The notes under the pieces are model-generated. The model was not told the DNA's origin and did no database searches. It worked only from the letters and a program-made list of their open reading frames with translations. From the NCBI GenBank assembly GCA_017935365.1, contig JAGBHT010000027.1, forward strand, positions 1-64,000: 64,000 bases of DNA. The letters are read 5' to 3'. This document shows positions 55,720 through 64,000 of this stretch, piece by piece (position 1 is the first letter of the stretch; each line of letters begins with the position of its first letter). The translations under genes were made by a program, and so were the position numbers. Origin of the DNA: Ruminiclostridium sp. (GTDB lineage: Bacteria > Bacillota > Clostridia > Oscillospirales > Ruminococcaceae).

Positions 55720-56517
55720 ATGATATGCGTTACAGGCGACCTGCACGGCGATATTTCACGCTTCAAGTCGCCCGTGCTGAAAAAGCTCAGACGTGGCGAC
55801 GCGCTGATAATAACGGGCGATTTCGGTTGTATATGGGACGGCAGTAAGAAAGAAAAGAGAACGCTGAAAAAGCTCGGCAAAAAGAAATACAATGTACTTT
55901 TTGTAGAGGGTGTACACGAAAATTTCGACCTGCTCGAGCAGTACCCGGTTGAAGAATGGTGCGGCGGTAAGACAAGACTTATATCCGGCAATCTGCGACA
56001 GCTTATGAGAGGTCAGTATTATACGATAGCCGAAAAGACCGTGTTTGCTTTCGGCGGAGGTCAGAGTGATGAGAACAACAGCTATCTTGAGCCTGACGAT
56101 GAGAAGAACTGGATAAAAGAACTTCCTACCGACGAGGAGCTTGCCGAGGGGTTGGCTAATCTCGAAGAACACGACAACACGGCGGATTTTATTGTCAGCT
56201 ATGAACCGCCGGCAAGAATGATAGAGTTCATCGACATAGGTACAACCAGCCGTAACCATATAAATACATACCTTGACAAGGTGCTCGATACGGCGAAGTT
56301 TAAAATGTGGTATTTCGGTAAAAGGCATATTAACAAGCTGATACCGCCCCGATACCGTTGTATATTTGACGCAGTCGAGGTTGCGGACGATACAAGACTT
56401 CCGAAGCAGAAGAAGCCTAAAAAGCAGAAACCCGAAAAGGTAAAGCCCGAAAAGGTAAAGAAAGAAAAACCCGAAAAGAAACCGAAAAAGGATAAAAAGG
56501 CAGGAGAAGAGGAATAA
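55720..56517 (+). CDS. metallophosphoesterase-like protein with degenerate site and Lys-rich tail
   Basis: 265 residues. Calcineurin-like fold: GDLHGD (Asp7, His9) and GDFG (Asp34) are intact. Three later metal-site motifs are altered: GNHE reads GVHE (Val65), the usual THxAP reads SYEPP (Tyr161) and GHxH reads GKRH (Lys201). The last 40 residues are Lys/Pro/Glu repeats. The usual two-metal centre would lack about three ligands, so activity is doubtful or unusual; a binding role (for example nucleic acid via the basic tail) is possible. Third gene of the ogg-ung run. Confidence 0.8.
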   Translation: MICVTGDLHGDISRFKSPVLKKLRRGDALIITGDFGCIWDGSKKEKRTLKKLGKKKYNVLFVEGVHENFDLLEQYPVEEWCGGKTRLISGNLRQLMRGQYYTIAEKTVFAFGGGQSDENNSYLEPDDEKNWIKELPTDEELAEGLANLEEHDNTADFIVSYEPPARMIEFIDIGTTSRNHINTYLDKVLDTAKFKMWYFGKRHINKLIPPRYRCIFDAVEVADDTRLPKQKKPKKQKPEKVKPEKVKKEKPEKKPKKDKKAGEEE

Positions 56518-56525
56518 TCCTCTTT
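56506..56525 (+). terminator. short terminator-like hairpin, left copy of a 20-bp duplication
   Basis: AAGAGGA-ATAA-TCCTCTT with trailing T, overlapping the stop of the metallophosphoesterase-like gene. The same 20 bases recur at 56701-56720. Confidence 0.7.
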
Positions 56526-56553
56526 TCAGTCTATCAAAAACATCTATCGTTAT

Positions 56554-56666
56554 TAAAAATGGGGTTGAGGGGCGTAGCCCCCAATAGGGACTAGGGGCGA
56601 TAGCCCCAGCAATATAGCCCCTTCCCACTGGGAAGGGGTTTGGGGTTAGGGATAGAGAAATTTCAC
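56554..56666. repeat. intergenic hairpin-array element, copy 3
   Basis: Inverse orientation of copy 1: TAAAAATGGGGTTGAGG ... TTAGGGATAGAGAAATTT. Perfect hairpins GGGGC-GTA-GCCCC, GGGGC-GATA-GCCCC and CCCCTTCCC-ACT-GGGAAGGGG. Flanked by a 20-bp direct repeat. Confidence 0.85.
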
Positions 56667-56700
56667 TATTTTTTAAAAAAACAAACTTTTTCTACAAGCT

Positions 56701-56720
56701 GAAGAGGAATAATCCTCTTT
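56701..56720 (+). repeat. right copy of the 20-bp direct duplication
   Basis: GAAGAGGAATAATCCTCTTT, identical to 56506-56525; the 175 bp between the copies hold the hairpin element. Confidence 0.9.
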
Positions 56721-56760
56721 AATATTAAAAAACTCCGTATACAAGAAAGGATCTAAAGAC

Positions 56761-56994
56761 ATGGCAGAATTCAAGTATGAGATAACACAGGAACTCGGCG
56801 TTATCAGCGAAGGCAAGTACAACATTGAGCTTAACATGGTAAGCTGGAACGACAGAGAGCCTAAGTACGATATCCGTTCATGGGCACCCGACCACAGCAG
56901 AATGGGCAAGGGCATTTCACTCACAGAAGAAGAGATGGAGCGCCTGGTTGAGCTCTGGAATACAAGAAACGAAGAAGACAGTTTTGAAGAATAA
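56761..56994 (+). CDS. YdbC/PC4-like single-stranded DNA-binding protein
   Basis: 77 residues. FKYEITQELGVIS, YNIELNMVSWNDREPKYDIRSW and MGKGISLTEEEMERL match the YdbC family (PC4-like dimer that binds ssDNA, known from Lactococcus). AAAGGA lies about 10 bases upstream. Confidence 0.85.
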   Translation: MAEFKYEITQELGVISEGKYNIELNMVSWNDREPKYDIRSWAPDHSRMGKGISLTEEEMERLVELWNTRNEEDSFEE

Positions 56995-57015
56995 TATCTG
57001 AAAGGAAAAAACAAA

Positions 57016-58206
57016 ATGGAAAAGTTACTCGGAATGACACCCCCTATGGGCTGGAACAGCTGGAACACATTCACCTGGGAGATAAACGAAGAGCTTATCA
57101 AGCAGGCGGCTGACGCATTCATCGAAAACGGTCTTAAGGACGCGGGCTATGAGTACGTTGTAATTGACGACTGCTGGAGCGAAAAGCAGAGAAACGAAAA
57201 GGGCGAGCTTGTGCCCGATCACTGGAAGTTCCCGAACGGTATCAAGCCCGTTGCGGACTATGTACACTCAAAGGGTCTGAAGTTCGGTATCTACTCATGT
57301 GCCGGTACTCACACCTGCGCAGGTCACCCCGGAAGCTTTGAGCACGAGTTCCAGGACGCCGAAACATTTGCAGAGTGGGGCGTTGACTACCTCAAGTACG
57401 ACTACTGCTACAAGCCTGTGCATATCCCCGGCGAGATACTTTACAAGCGCATGTCGACAGCTCTCAGAAACTGCGGCAGACCTATAATGTTCTCTGCGTG
57501 CAACTGGGGCAACGATGATATCTACAAGTGGATAAGAGAGAGCGGCGCTCATCTTTTCCGTTCGACAGGCGATATTCAGGATAACTGGGAATCGATAAAG
57601 CGCCTTGCACTGTCCCAGATGGGTAACGAGTGCTATGGCGGCTGTTTCTGTCACAATGATATAGATATGCTTGTTGTCGGTATGCACGGCGGTTCAAACA
57701 ACCAGTACATAAACGGCGAGAGCGACGACCAGTTCGGCAACAAGGAAGGCAAGGGTCTTGGCGGCTGTACCGATACAGAGTACAAGACGCACTTCTCACT
57801 GTGGGCAATGATGAATTCACCTCTTATGATAGGCTGTGATATCCGTCATATGACCGACAAGACAAAGGAGATACTGACTAATAAGGAAGTTATCGCAATA
57901 AACCAGGATATTGAGTGCAGAGGTCCTTACCGCATAAGCCAGTGGAACAACCCCGAAAACGTATTCTCGCTTGTAAAGCCTCTAGCTAACGGCGACTATG
58001 CTATCGGTATGTACAACTTCAGCGATGTACCCGCAGAGATGTCTTTACAGTTCTGGGATATAGGTCTCAGCACAGCGGCAGGCAGAGGTCTTGAAATGCA
58101 CGACTGCTGGTCACACGAGGATATCGGCAGATTCTCAGAGAGATATGTAACAACATTACAGCCCCACGACTGTGCAGTATATACGGCAAAGGTCGTAAAG
58201 CTTTAA
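57016..58206 (+). CDS. alpha-galactosidase, glycoside hydrolase family 27
   Basis: 396 residues. PPMGWNSWN start, VIDDCW, nucleophile Asp129 in YLKYDYCY and the acid/base Asp186 in RSTGDI. The C-terminal beta-sandwich is complete. No signal peptide, so it is cytosolic and likely splits galactosides that are imported. Related enzymes also act on beta-L-arabinopyranosides; the specificity loop is not decided here. 21 bases after the YdbC-like gene. Confidence 0.93.
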   Translation: MEKLLGMTPPMGWNSWNTFTWEINEELIKQAADAFIENGLKDAGYEYVVIDDCWSEKQRNEKGELVPDHWKFPNGIKPVADYVHSKGLKFGIYSCAGTHTCAGHPGSFEHEFQDAETFAEWGVDYLKYDYCYKPVHIPGEILYKRMSTALRNCGRPIMFSACNWGNDDIYKWIRESGAHLFRSTGDIQDNWESIKRLALSQMGNECYGGCFCHNDIDMLVVGMHGGSNNQYINGESDDQFGNKEGKGLGGCTDTEYKTHFSLWAMMNSPLMIGCDIRHMTDKTKEILTNKEVIAINQDIECRGPYRISQWNNPENVFSLVKPLANGDYAIGMYNFSDVPAEMSLQFWDIGLSTAAGRGLEMHDCWSHEDIGRFSERYVTTLQPHDCAVYTAKVVKL

Positions 58207-58409
58207 TGGCAAACTACAAGACGTGCAAAAAGTGCGGCGCACCGCTCGGCGGTGATGACATAGCAATCTACAGAAAGCTTGTCACCCGCAATGCAGATGA
58301 GTTTTTCTGCATTGACTGTCTGGCGGAGTATTACAATACTACCCGTGAGGTCATAGAAGAACGCATTGCGTATTACAGAAAAAGCGGAGAATGTACGCTG
58401 TTCCGTTAA
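58206..58409 (+). CDS. small zinc-finger protein
   Basis: 67 residues. CKKCGAPLGG and CIDC form one zinc knuckle pair; the rest is helical and charged. Starts on the last base of the alpha-galactosidase stop (TAATG), so translation is coupled. Function unknown. Confidence 0.75.
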   Translation: MANYKTCKKCGAPLGGDDIAIYRKLVTRNADEFFCIDCLAEYYNTTREVIEERIAYYRKSGECTLFR

Positions 58410-58428
58410 GGTAAAAATGATATAATAT

Positions 58429-58462
58429 AAGGCGGTCGCAGGATTTGCGACCGCCTTTTTAT
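58429..58462. terminator. terminator between convergent genes
   Basis: AAGGCGGTCGCA (58429-58440) pairs with TGCGACCGCCTT (58446-58457), TTTTTA follows on plus. It can also stop mnmE transcripts from the other side. Confidence 0.92.
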
Positions 58463-58528
58463 CGTTATAAATTGCTATAAAAAGCAGAGCGGATAACGGA
58501 AGATCCGTTACCCGCAATCACAATTCGT

Positions 58529-59902
58529 TTATTTTCCTACGCAGAATCGTGAGAATATCCTGTCAATTACCTCTTCGCTTGCCGTCTTGCCGCTAAGCTC
58601 ATACAGACTGCTGAGCGCCGCCTCAAGCTCAAGTCCCGCAACGTCCGCCGTCATACCGCCGTACAGCGCATTATACGCCCTGTCAACTGCCGCCTGCGCC
58701 GATAAGGCACACTGTCGCTGACGTTCGTTTGCAAGAAATCCTGCCTGTGCGTCAAGGTTGCTTATACCGCAACGTTGTCTTATTGCCTGTTCAAGCTCCT
58801 TTGCGCCGTCACCTGTCTTGGCACTGATTATAACTGCTTTACCGAGATTGTTTTCGATAAATTCCGTGTCCGCTCTTGTTTCAAGGTCGGATTTGTTTAT
58901 TATCGGTATAACCGTCTTACCGTGAAGAAGTTCTATAAGCCGTTTGTCGTCGTCCGACAGCTCCCTTGAGCCGTCAAACACCGCCAGTATAAGCTGTGCC
59001 GTGCCTATACGCTCTATCATACGCTGTACGCCGATGTTCTCGACCGTATCATCGGTTTCCCTTATACCTGCACAGTCCGCCAGTTTCAGCATTATATCGC
59101 CGAGCTGTACCGTATCTTCGACTATGTCACGGGTCGTACCCTCAATGTCGGTAACTATGCTCTTCTGTACGCCTGTAAGCTGATTCATAAGCGTTGACTT
59201 GCCTGCGTTCGGCTTTCCGACTATAGCAGTCGCAATGCCGTTTCTCAGTATCTCTCCGCAGTCGTATGTCGCAATAAGGCTGTCGATATTCTCTTTTACT
59301 TTGGTAACGCTTTTCAGCCAGTCCGCCTTTGCGATCTCGTCCTCGTCCTCGCTCTCATCGGGATAATCTATCCACACGGCTATCTCGGAAGTTATCGCTA
59401 TTATCTCTTCACAAAGCGCCTCTATCCTGCGGTAGAGTGCGCCGTCCGTCTGAGCTCTCGCACAGGATAAAAGCTGGTCGTTGCCGGCATTGATAAGGTC
59501 TATTACACCCTCTGCCTCTGTCAGCGACAGCTTTCCGTTTATAAGCGCCTGCTTTGTAAATTCGCCTGCCTGAGCCATTCTTGCTCCGGCTGACAATACT
59601 GCCTGAAGTACCCTCTTTGTTATATGAATGCCGCCGTGACAGGTTATCTCCGCTGTATTCTCACCCGTGAAGCTATGCGGCGCACGGAATATCAGAAGTA
59701 CGCCGTCATCAAGCTTTGCCCCGTTTGCCGTAATATCGCCGTATGCGGCGGTATAACCGTCCATCTTTTCAATATCACGCACGGGATATTTCGGCTGAAA
59801 CACCTGCTTTGCTACCTTGAATGCGTCCGCTCCCGATATTCTTATCATCGAAACGCCGCCGCTTGCCATAGGTGTTGATATTGCCGCTATGCAGTCTGCC
59901 AT
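58529..59902 (-). CDS. mnmE: tRNA modification GTPase MnmE (TrmE)
   Basis: 457 residues. N-terminal formyl-THF-binding domain, helical domain with inserted G domain (GKPNAGKSTLMNQL, DIEGTTRD, NKSD) and C-terminal FCVGK with the essential Cys. With MnmG it modifies the wobble uridine of some tRNAs. Six bases after the SecA2-like gene; mnmG is not in the window. Confidence 0.96.
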   Translation of the reverse strand: MADCIAAISTPMASGGVSMIRISGADAFKVAKQVFQPKYPVRDIEKMDGYTAAYGDITANGAKLDDGVLLIFRAPHSFTGENTAEITCHGGIHITKRVLQAVLSAGARMAQAGEFTKQALINGKLSLTEAEGVIDLINAGNDQLLSCARAQTDGALYRRIEALCEEIIAITSEIAVWIDYPDESEDEDEIAKADWLKSVTKVKENIDSLIATYDCGEILRNGIATAIVGKPNAGKSTLMNQLTGVQKSIVTDIEGTTRDIVEDTVQLGDIMLKLADCAGIRETDDTVENIGVQRMIERIGTAQLILAVFDGSRELSDDDKRLIELLHGKTVIPIINKSDLETRADTEFIENNLGKAVIISAKTGDGAKELEQAIRQRCGISNLDAQAGFLANERQRQCALSAQAAVDRAYNALYGGMTADVAGLELEAALSSLYELSGKTASEEVIDRIFSRFCVGK

Positions 59903-59908
59903 TATATC

Positions 59909-62260
59909 TTAATCCTTCTTACCGAATAATTTTGCGAAAAAGCCTTTCTTTGCAGGCTTTTCGTCTGCCTGTTCTTCTGTGTTATCTTCGTCCCGGCTGT
60001 TATCATCGCTGTCACTATCATTATCATCATCGCCGTTATCGTAATAGCTTTCCTCTTCCTCTTCGGAAAGCGCCGTTTCGATAAAGCTCTTCTTGAGCAG
60101 TTCCTCGCCGCTTTCGTTAAGCGTATATGTCCACAGCTCTGTCGGAGTGTTGATAACAAAATCGTCTATATCATCAAGGCTGAGCAGTGTCTGAAGCCGC
60201 TCGCCCATAGTGTCTATCACCTGTTCTTCCATACCTGAGAAAAATTCTTCGCAGGTTATGTTGTACTCATCGGCAGGATTTTTTCCGCCTATTCTTGTAA
60301 GGTGTATGCCGTCACGCAGATATGAAGTATAATCGAGGTAATCGCTCCAGTACTCGTTTATTACCTGTAATATAACACGCTTTTGCAGAGCGTTTACCTT
60401 GTCCCCGCCGAACTTCTGAGCGGCGGTGTTATAATCATCGGTAAATTCGTTCTGCCATATATCGACATCAGATTCGCCTGTCAGGAACGCCCTTCTTCTG
60501 CCGAATACAGCGTCACGGTGCTTTTCGCCTATCATAGTGAACTTAAGCAGACGTTTACGCAGTTCGAGCGTATCGCCCTGCGCTATACGTTGAATACGGT
60601 CAACCTCACGCAGTACTATCTTATCGTCGATCGGTCTGCCCGTTTCGGCGGTGGGATAATGCCTTTTCGGTATTAACTTCTTTATCTCGTATTTTGTCAT
60701 AATCTCGTCTTCAAGTGAGATTATGAAACGGCTTTCGCCCACATCGCCCTGTCTGCCGCTTCTGCCGCGCAGCTGCATATCGCCTCGTTCGCTCTCGCTC
60801 ATAAATGTGCCGAGTATCAGCAGTCCGCCTGCCGCTACAGCCTCGTCCTTCTGCGATTCGTCAGCGCCGCCCAGCTTTATGTCAACACCTCTGCCCGACA
60901 TATTGGCTGATATGGTGACAGCGCCGGGTCTGCCGGCTTCCTTTATTATCTCAGCTTCAAGCTCATCGTTCTTTGCGTTTAGTACGTTTGCGGTGATACC
61001 CTCTGCCGCAAGACGTTCGCTCAGTTCCTCGCTGAGTTCAATGCTTGACGTTCCGACAAGCACAGGCTGTTTCTTTGCGTGGGCGGTCTTTATACAGTCA
61101 ATAATTGCGTTGTCCTTTGCCGCTTTTGTGAGATATACTTCATACGGGTGATCGACACGTCTGCAGGGCGTATGGGTAGGTATAACGGTTACTTTAAGAT
61201 CGTATAACTGCCAGAACTCGTCCTCCGAGCTTTTCGCAGTACCGGTCATACCGCTGAGAAGAGGATAACGGCGCAGATAGAACTGCATAGGCACAACGCC
61301 CATGATAACCCCCCTGCTTGTGCAGGTAATGCCCTCTTTAAGCTCGACAGCAGGCTGTAACGAGCCGGGATAACGGCGGTTTTCAGCCGCTCTGCCCGTG
61401 AACTCGTCTATTATTCTTATATTGCCGTCCTTGACGATATAATCGACGTCCTTTTTAAGCAGAAAGCACGCTTTAAGGCAATCTGTAATGCGTATCAGAA
61501 GCTCGTTGTTCTCTTCGTCATAAAGTCCTGAGCCGTCCGTTATAAGCTCCTCGCACTTATCCTCGCCCTTTTCGGTAAGGTAGATAGTGCCAAGCTCCTC
61601 GTTTATCTCATACATACTGCTGTCAAAGTCCTTGACAAACTCGTATACCTCGGGCAGCTTTTCATCGGGCTTTACGGCGGTTTCGCCTGCAATTACAAGC
61701 GGTACTCTCGCTTCGTCTATCATCATGCTGTCCGCTTCATCGGCAATGCAGAAGTCGAAATCCGTCTGCACGCAGTCCTCGGGCGAATTTGCAACGAAAT
61801 CGCGCAGGAAGTCAAAGCCTGCCTCCCTTGCCGTGATATATACTATCTGCTTTTTGTAAAGCTCTTTTCTATCCGCAACATCGGTTGAATGCAGGATACA
61901 AGCCGAGCTTATTCCGAGTGCGTCATATATCGGCTTCATCCACTCGCTGTCACGCTTTGCAAGATATTCGTTAAAGGTGAGTATTCTGACATTATGCCCG
62001 TTTTTCACCATATAGCAGGCGGCTATTGCGGCGCAGAGCGTCTTTCCCTCGCCTGTTTTCATTTCTATGATCCTGCCCTTGGTAAGCTCTGCGGCGGCGG
62101 TCAGCTGTTCGTCATATGGGGTAAGTCCGAGGTGTTCTTTGCTTGCGATGGCACAGGCGGCGAATATCTCATTCATATCCGTACTGTCTTTAAGCTCGTC
62201 TATTGTGCCGACCTCGGCGAGTGAACGTATTTTTTCGATGGATATATAAGTTTCAGCCAT
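59909..62260 (-). CDS. accessory Sec translocase ATPase, SecA2-like
   Basis: 783 residues. SecA motor: EMKTGEGKT (Walker A), DEADSMMIDEAR, LLSGMTGTA, VLVGTSSIE, TISANMSGRGVDIKLGG, RGRSGRQGD. Short relative to housekeeping SecA (about 840-900) and without the C-terminal CxCxSG zinc end. Instead, an acidic stretch (about residues 738-765, rich in Asp/Glu/Ser) is followed by KPAKKGFFAKLFGKKD, a basic amphipathic end that could touch membrane. No SecY2 or accessory Sec proteins nearby. Possibly co-transcribed with mnmE. Confidence 0.85.
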   Translation of the reverse strand: MAETYISIEKIRSLAEVGTIDELKDSTDMNEIFAACAIASKEHLGLTPYDEQLTAAAELTKGRIIEMKTGEGKTLCAAIAACYMVKNGHNVRILTFNEYLAKRDSEWMKPIYDALGISSACILHSTDVADRKELYKKQIVYITAREAGFDFLRDFVANSPEDCVQTDFDFCIADEADSMMIDEARVPLVIAGETAVKPDEKLPEVYEFVKDFDSSMYEINEELGTIYLTEKGEDKCEELITDGSGLYDEENNELLIRITDCLKACFLLKKDVDYIVKDGNIRIIDEFTGRAAENRRYPGSLQPAVELKEGITCTSRGVIMGVVPMQFYLRRYPLLSGMTGTAKSSEDEFWQLYDLKVTVIPTHTPCRRVDHPYEVYLTKAAKDNAIIDCIKTAHAKKQPVLVGTSSIELSEELSERLAAEGITANVLNAKNDELEAEIIKEAGRPGAVTISANMSGRGVDIKLGGADESQKDEAVAAGGLLILGTFMSESERGDMQLRGRSGRQGDVGESRFIISLEDEIMTKYEIKKLIPKRHYPTAETGRPIDDKIVLREVDRIQRIAQGDTLELRKRLLKFTMIGEKHRDAVFGRRRAFLTGESDVDIWQNEFTDDYNTAAQKFGGDKVNALQKRVILQVINEYWSDYLDYTSYLRDGIHLTRIGGKNPADEYNITCEEFFSGMEEQVIDTMGERLQTLLSLDDIDDFVINTPTELWTYTLNESGEELLKKSFIETALSEEEEESYYDNGDDDNDSDSDDNSRDEDNTEEQADEKPAKKGFFAKLFGKKD

Positions 62261-62389
62261 TTTTGCTGTCCTTTCAGAATAGTAATGTATAAACAGTGCC
62301 GTGAAAACGGCATTAGTCTTAGTAAAAGTCTGTTGATTGGTTTTACAGTGACAAAAAGCTACCGATAGTTCTCTTTGTGGGATAGCACT

Positions 62390-62545
62390 TCTCGGGTTCG
62401 CTATTCCGTGTGGTAACGTTGCTACTATTCACGCGGGAGAGAACCAAAGGGACTAGGGTGAGGGACTTGGCAGTCCCTAACCCTATCCCTTAGGTTCTCT
62501 CCCTCGTGGCTCCCTCTTTCCTTACCCACACCCGTACCCCGCCAA
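62390..62545. repeat. large imperfect palindrome, possibly related to the hairpin elements
   Basis: GGGAGAGAACC ... AGGGACT-TGGC-AGTCCCT ... GGTTCTCTCCC: nested arms from about 62435 to 62503 can form one long stem. It shares TCCCTAACCCTATCCC-type blocks with copies 1-3 but not their termini. Lies 130-285 bases upstream of the SecA2-like gene. Confidence 0.6.
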
Positions 62546-62899
62546 ATGGGTGTTGGCGATAAGACACACAAACGATTGCGTTTAAAAAATCGCAATAAGC
62601 GGGACGCTCCGCTCTGTTTGACCCGGGGGACTGTACAGATATCTTAGGATAGTGCGTCTTTTGGAAATTTCGGTGACAGTGCAGTTGCATTGATTTTCTT
62701 ACGAAATTATTAACACCTTATCAGTATGGAAACAGTTTTCAGCGTTGTTGGCAATATATTTTTTATAATGCTTTATCAATACTGTACAGTGCTAATTGCT
62801 TGACCGGTGCTTCAACAGATTTAAACGGCATTTTAAAGCCGTCTTTACCGTTAATTTTACCACAGTGAGATGAAAAAAGCAATTATTTTTAAAAAGCAC
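62546..62899. other. gene-free spacer
   Basis: About 350 bases without a supported gene. It has a small hairpin ACGGC/GCCGT near 62826-62842 followed by CTTT, and an AT-rich stretch near 62750-62780. Confidence 0.4.
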
Positions 62900-62928
62900 T
62901 TGAAAAATACGGATAAATGTGCGACAAT
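62900..62928 (+). promoter_or_regulatory. sigma-A-like promoter of glmU
   Basis: TTGAAA (62900-62905), 17-bp spacer, GACAAT (62923-62928). A small leader hairpin, GCGGT/ACCGC (62941-62954), follows. Confidence 0.65.
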
Positions 62929-62981
62929 AATATTTATATAGCGGTCTTTTACCGCAAAAACAGATAAAGGAATGACTTACT

Positions 62982-64000
62982 TTGAATAATGCAAAATACG
63001 CTGTAATTCTCGCCGCAGGCGACGGCAAGAGAATGAGATCCGATAAACCTAAAGTTCTCGCAGAGGTGCTGTTTCAGCCCATGCTCGGCTGGGTGCTTGA
63101 CGCAGTAAAACAGGCAGGAATTGACAACACCGCAGTAATTGTCGGCGCTCACAAGGAGCAGGTAACGGCTTATCTTGATACGCTCGGCGAATACCCCGCA
63201 TTTGAGCAGAAAGAAAGGCTCGGTACGGGTCACGCAGTAATGCAGGCAAAATCTTTTATCGAAAAGGCACAGGCTGAAAATGCGGATATACTGGTGGCGT
63301 GCGGTGACGCTCCGTTCATTGACGCAGACACCATAACAGGCTCTTATGAGTATCACAAAAACAGCGGTAACGATGTTACGGTAGTATCCGCTATTGTCGA
63401 TAATCCCACAGGCTACGGCAGAATAATAAAGGAAAACGATACTTTCAAGGCTATCGTTGAGCAGAAGGACTGCGACAGCGAGCAGTCAAAGGTAAGAGAG
63501 ATAAATTCGGGTATCTACTGGTTCAAGGCTGAAAAGCTGTCGGGACTTTTAGATAAGCTCGGCAACAACAATGCCGCAGGCGAATATTATCTCACCGATA
63601 CTGTAGCCGTTGCCGAAAAGAAAGGCGTATACACGGCAGACAGCGCAGACGTTGTACTCGGTGCAAACAGCCGCAGTCAGCTTGCCGCACTGAATGAAGT
63701 CGCAAGAAAGAGAAAGCTCGCTGAGCTTATGGACGAGGGTGTGGATATTCCTCTGTCGGACGGAATCATAATCGGTAAGGACGTAAAGATCGGTCACGAT
63801 ACGGTTATACTTCCGAATACGATAATCAAGGGAAAAACGGTTATCGGCAACGGCTGTGAGATAGGACCTAACAGCTATATAGCCGACTGCGTTATAGAGG
63901 ATAACGTTATCCTGAACAACGTACAGGCACACGAGAGCAAGGTAGACAGCGGCGCTAAGGCAGGTCCGTTTGTACATCTGCGTCCGAATACTCATCTGCA
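62982..64000 (+). CDS. glmU: bifunctional UDP-N-acetylglucosamine pyrophosphorylase / glucosamine-1-phosphate acetyltransferase (3' end outside window)
   Basis: 339 codons are visible from a TTG start with AAAGGA upstream; no ATG in frame precedes the conserved VILAAGDGKRMRSDKPKVL. Nucleotidyltransferase domain to about residue 230 (GTGHAVMQAK, CGDAPFI, GYGRIIKE, EINSGIY) then the start of the left-handed beta-helix acetyltransferase domain (hexapeptide repeats, GPFVHLRP). Makes UDP-GlcNAc for peptidoglycan. The usual signature reads GxGTRM; here the Thr is Lys (DGKRM). Confidence 0.93.
   Translation, partial: MNNAKYAVILAAGDGKRMRSDKPKVLAEVLFQPMLGWVLDAVKQAGIDNTAVIVGAHKEQVTAYLDTLGEYPAFEQKERLGTGHAVMQAKSFIEKAQAENADILVACGDAPFIDADTITGSYEYHKNSGNDVTVVSAIVDNPTGYGRIIKENDTFKAIVEQKDCDSEQSKVREINSGIYWFKAEKLSGLLDKLGNNNAAGEYYLTDTVAVAEKKGVYTADSADVVLGANSRSQLAALNEVARKRKLAELMDEGVDIPLSDGIIIGKDVKIGHDTVILPNTIIKGKTVIGNGCEIGPNSYIADCVIEDNVILNNVQAHESKVDSGAKAGPFVHLRPNTHL

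Noticed and set aside
55756..56628. 290-codon minus-strand ORF
   Set aside because: Opposite-strand shadow of the metallophosphoesterase-like gene; residue pattern is that of an antisense frame.
59909..62260. Housekeeping SecA
   Set aside because: Lacks the zinc-binding C terminus and is short; SecA2-like fits better, though a second secA is not visible here.
62390..62545. Terminator for SecA2 or glmU transcripts
   Set aside because: Upstream of both genes and without a T-run; better described as a palindromic repeat.

Overview
The window looks like chromosomal DNA of a low-to-mid GC, anaerobic, spore-lineage Clostridia bacterium, probably Ruminococcaceae/Oscillospiraceae of the [Eubacterium] siraeum or Ruminococcus type. 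This is inferred from gene content: a spoIIAA-spoIIAB-sigF operon, the SRP RNA-dnaX-ybaB-recR block, Rnf subunits, an F-type ATP synthase with a Na+-type c subunit, a MecA-like adaptor, AAGGAGG ribosome binding sites and many near-consensus sigma-A promoters with 17-bp spacers. I see no rRNA, tRNA, CRISPR, prophage or intact insertion sequence. The gene order reads as core chromosome.

Layout. 1-5.8 kb: 3' part of a giant repeat-built, membrane-anchored surface protein. 5.9-9 kb: small zinc-ribbon membrane protein, aldo/keto reductase and an autoinhibited-class Fic protein. 9.3-15 kb: a fructose PTS operon (fruR-fruK-fruA-HPr-enzyme I) that also carries the general PTS proteins. 15.2-16 kb: a chimeric P-type ATPase remnant. 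16.3-18.4 kb: zinc-ribbon/TPM pair. 18.5-22.9 kb (minus): yajC, a TIM-barrel glycosidase-like protein and rnfA, rnfE, rnfD. 23-24.2 kb: mecA-like gene and rpe. 24.3-28.4 kb (minus): SRP RNA, dnaX, ybaB, recR, sseB. 28.8-33.5 kb (minus): M20 amidohydrolase, cysK behind a leader with a 10-codon upstream ORF, and pdxS/pdxT. 33.8-35.3 kb (minus): the sigma-F operon. 35.6-44 kb (plus): envelope and cofactor run ending in gltX (two small membrane/surface proteins, YjbQ, CsbB-like and YfhO-like glycosyltransferases, coaX, an ECF S component). 44.1-53.1 kb (minus): an expanded ATP synthase operon. 53.3-64 kb: Cys/His-rich protein, two DNA glycosylases, metallophosphoesterase-like protein, YdbC/PC4-like protein, GH27 alpha-galactosidase, mnmE, an accessory SecA2-like ATPase and the 5' part of glmU.

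How it fits together. The fru operon imports and phosphorylates fructose, with its own HPr that lacks the regulatory serine. The ATP synthase c subunit has the two-carboxylate Na+ coupling motif. Together with Rnf subunits this suggests Na+ bioenergetics, although only three of six Rnf subunits are here. The CsbB/YfhO pair mirrors the Bacillus subtilis pair that glycosylates lipoteichoic acid.

Most novel-looking items: (1) upstream ORF MKKYSSGFRC, with Cys as its last codon, in the cysK leader; (2) three unrecognised genes in the atp operon: a 229-aa anchored first gene, a 41-aa single-TM protein between atpA and atpG, and a 180-aa anchored protein overlapping the end of atpD; (3) a family of intergenic elements made of short-loop perfect hairpins, one inside the atp operon and one flanked by a 20-bp direct duplication.
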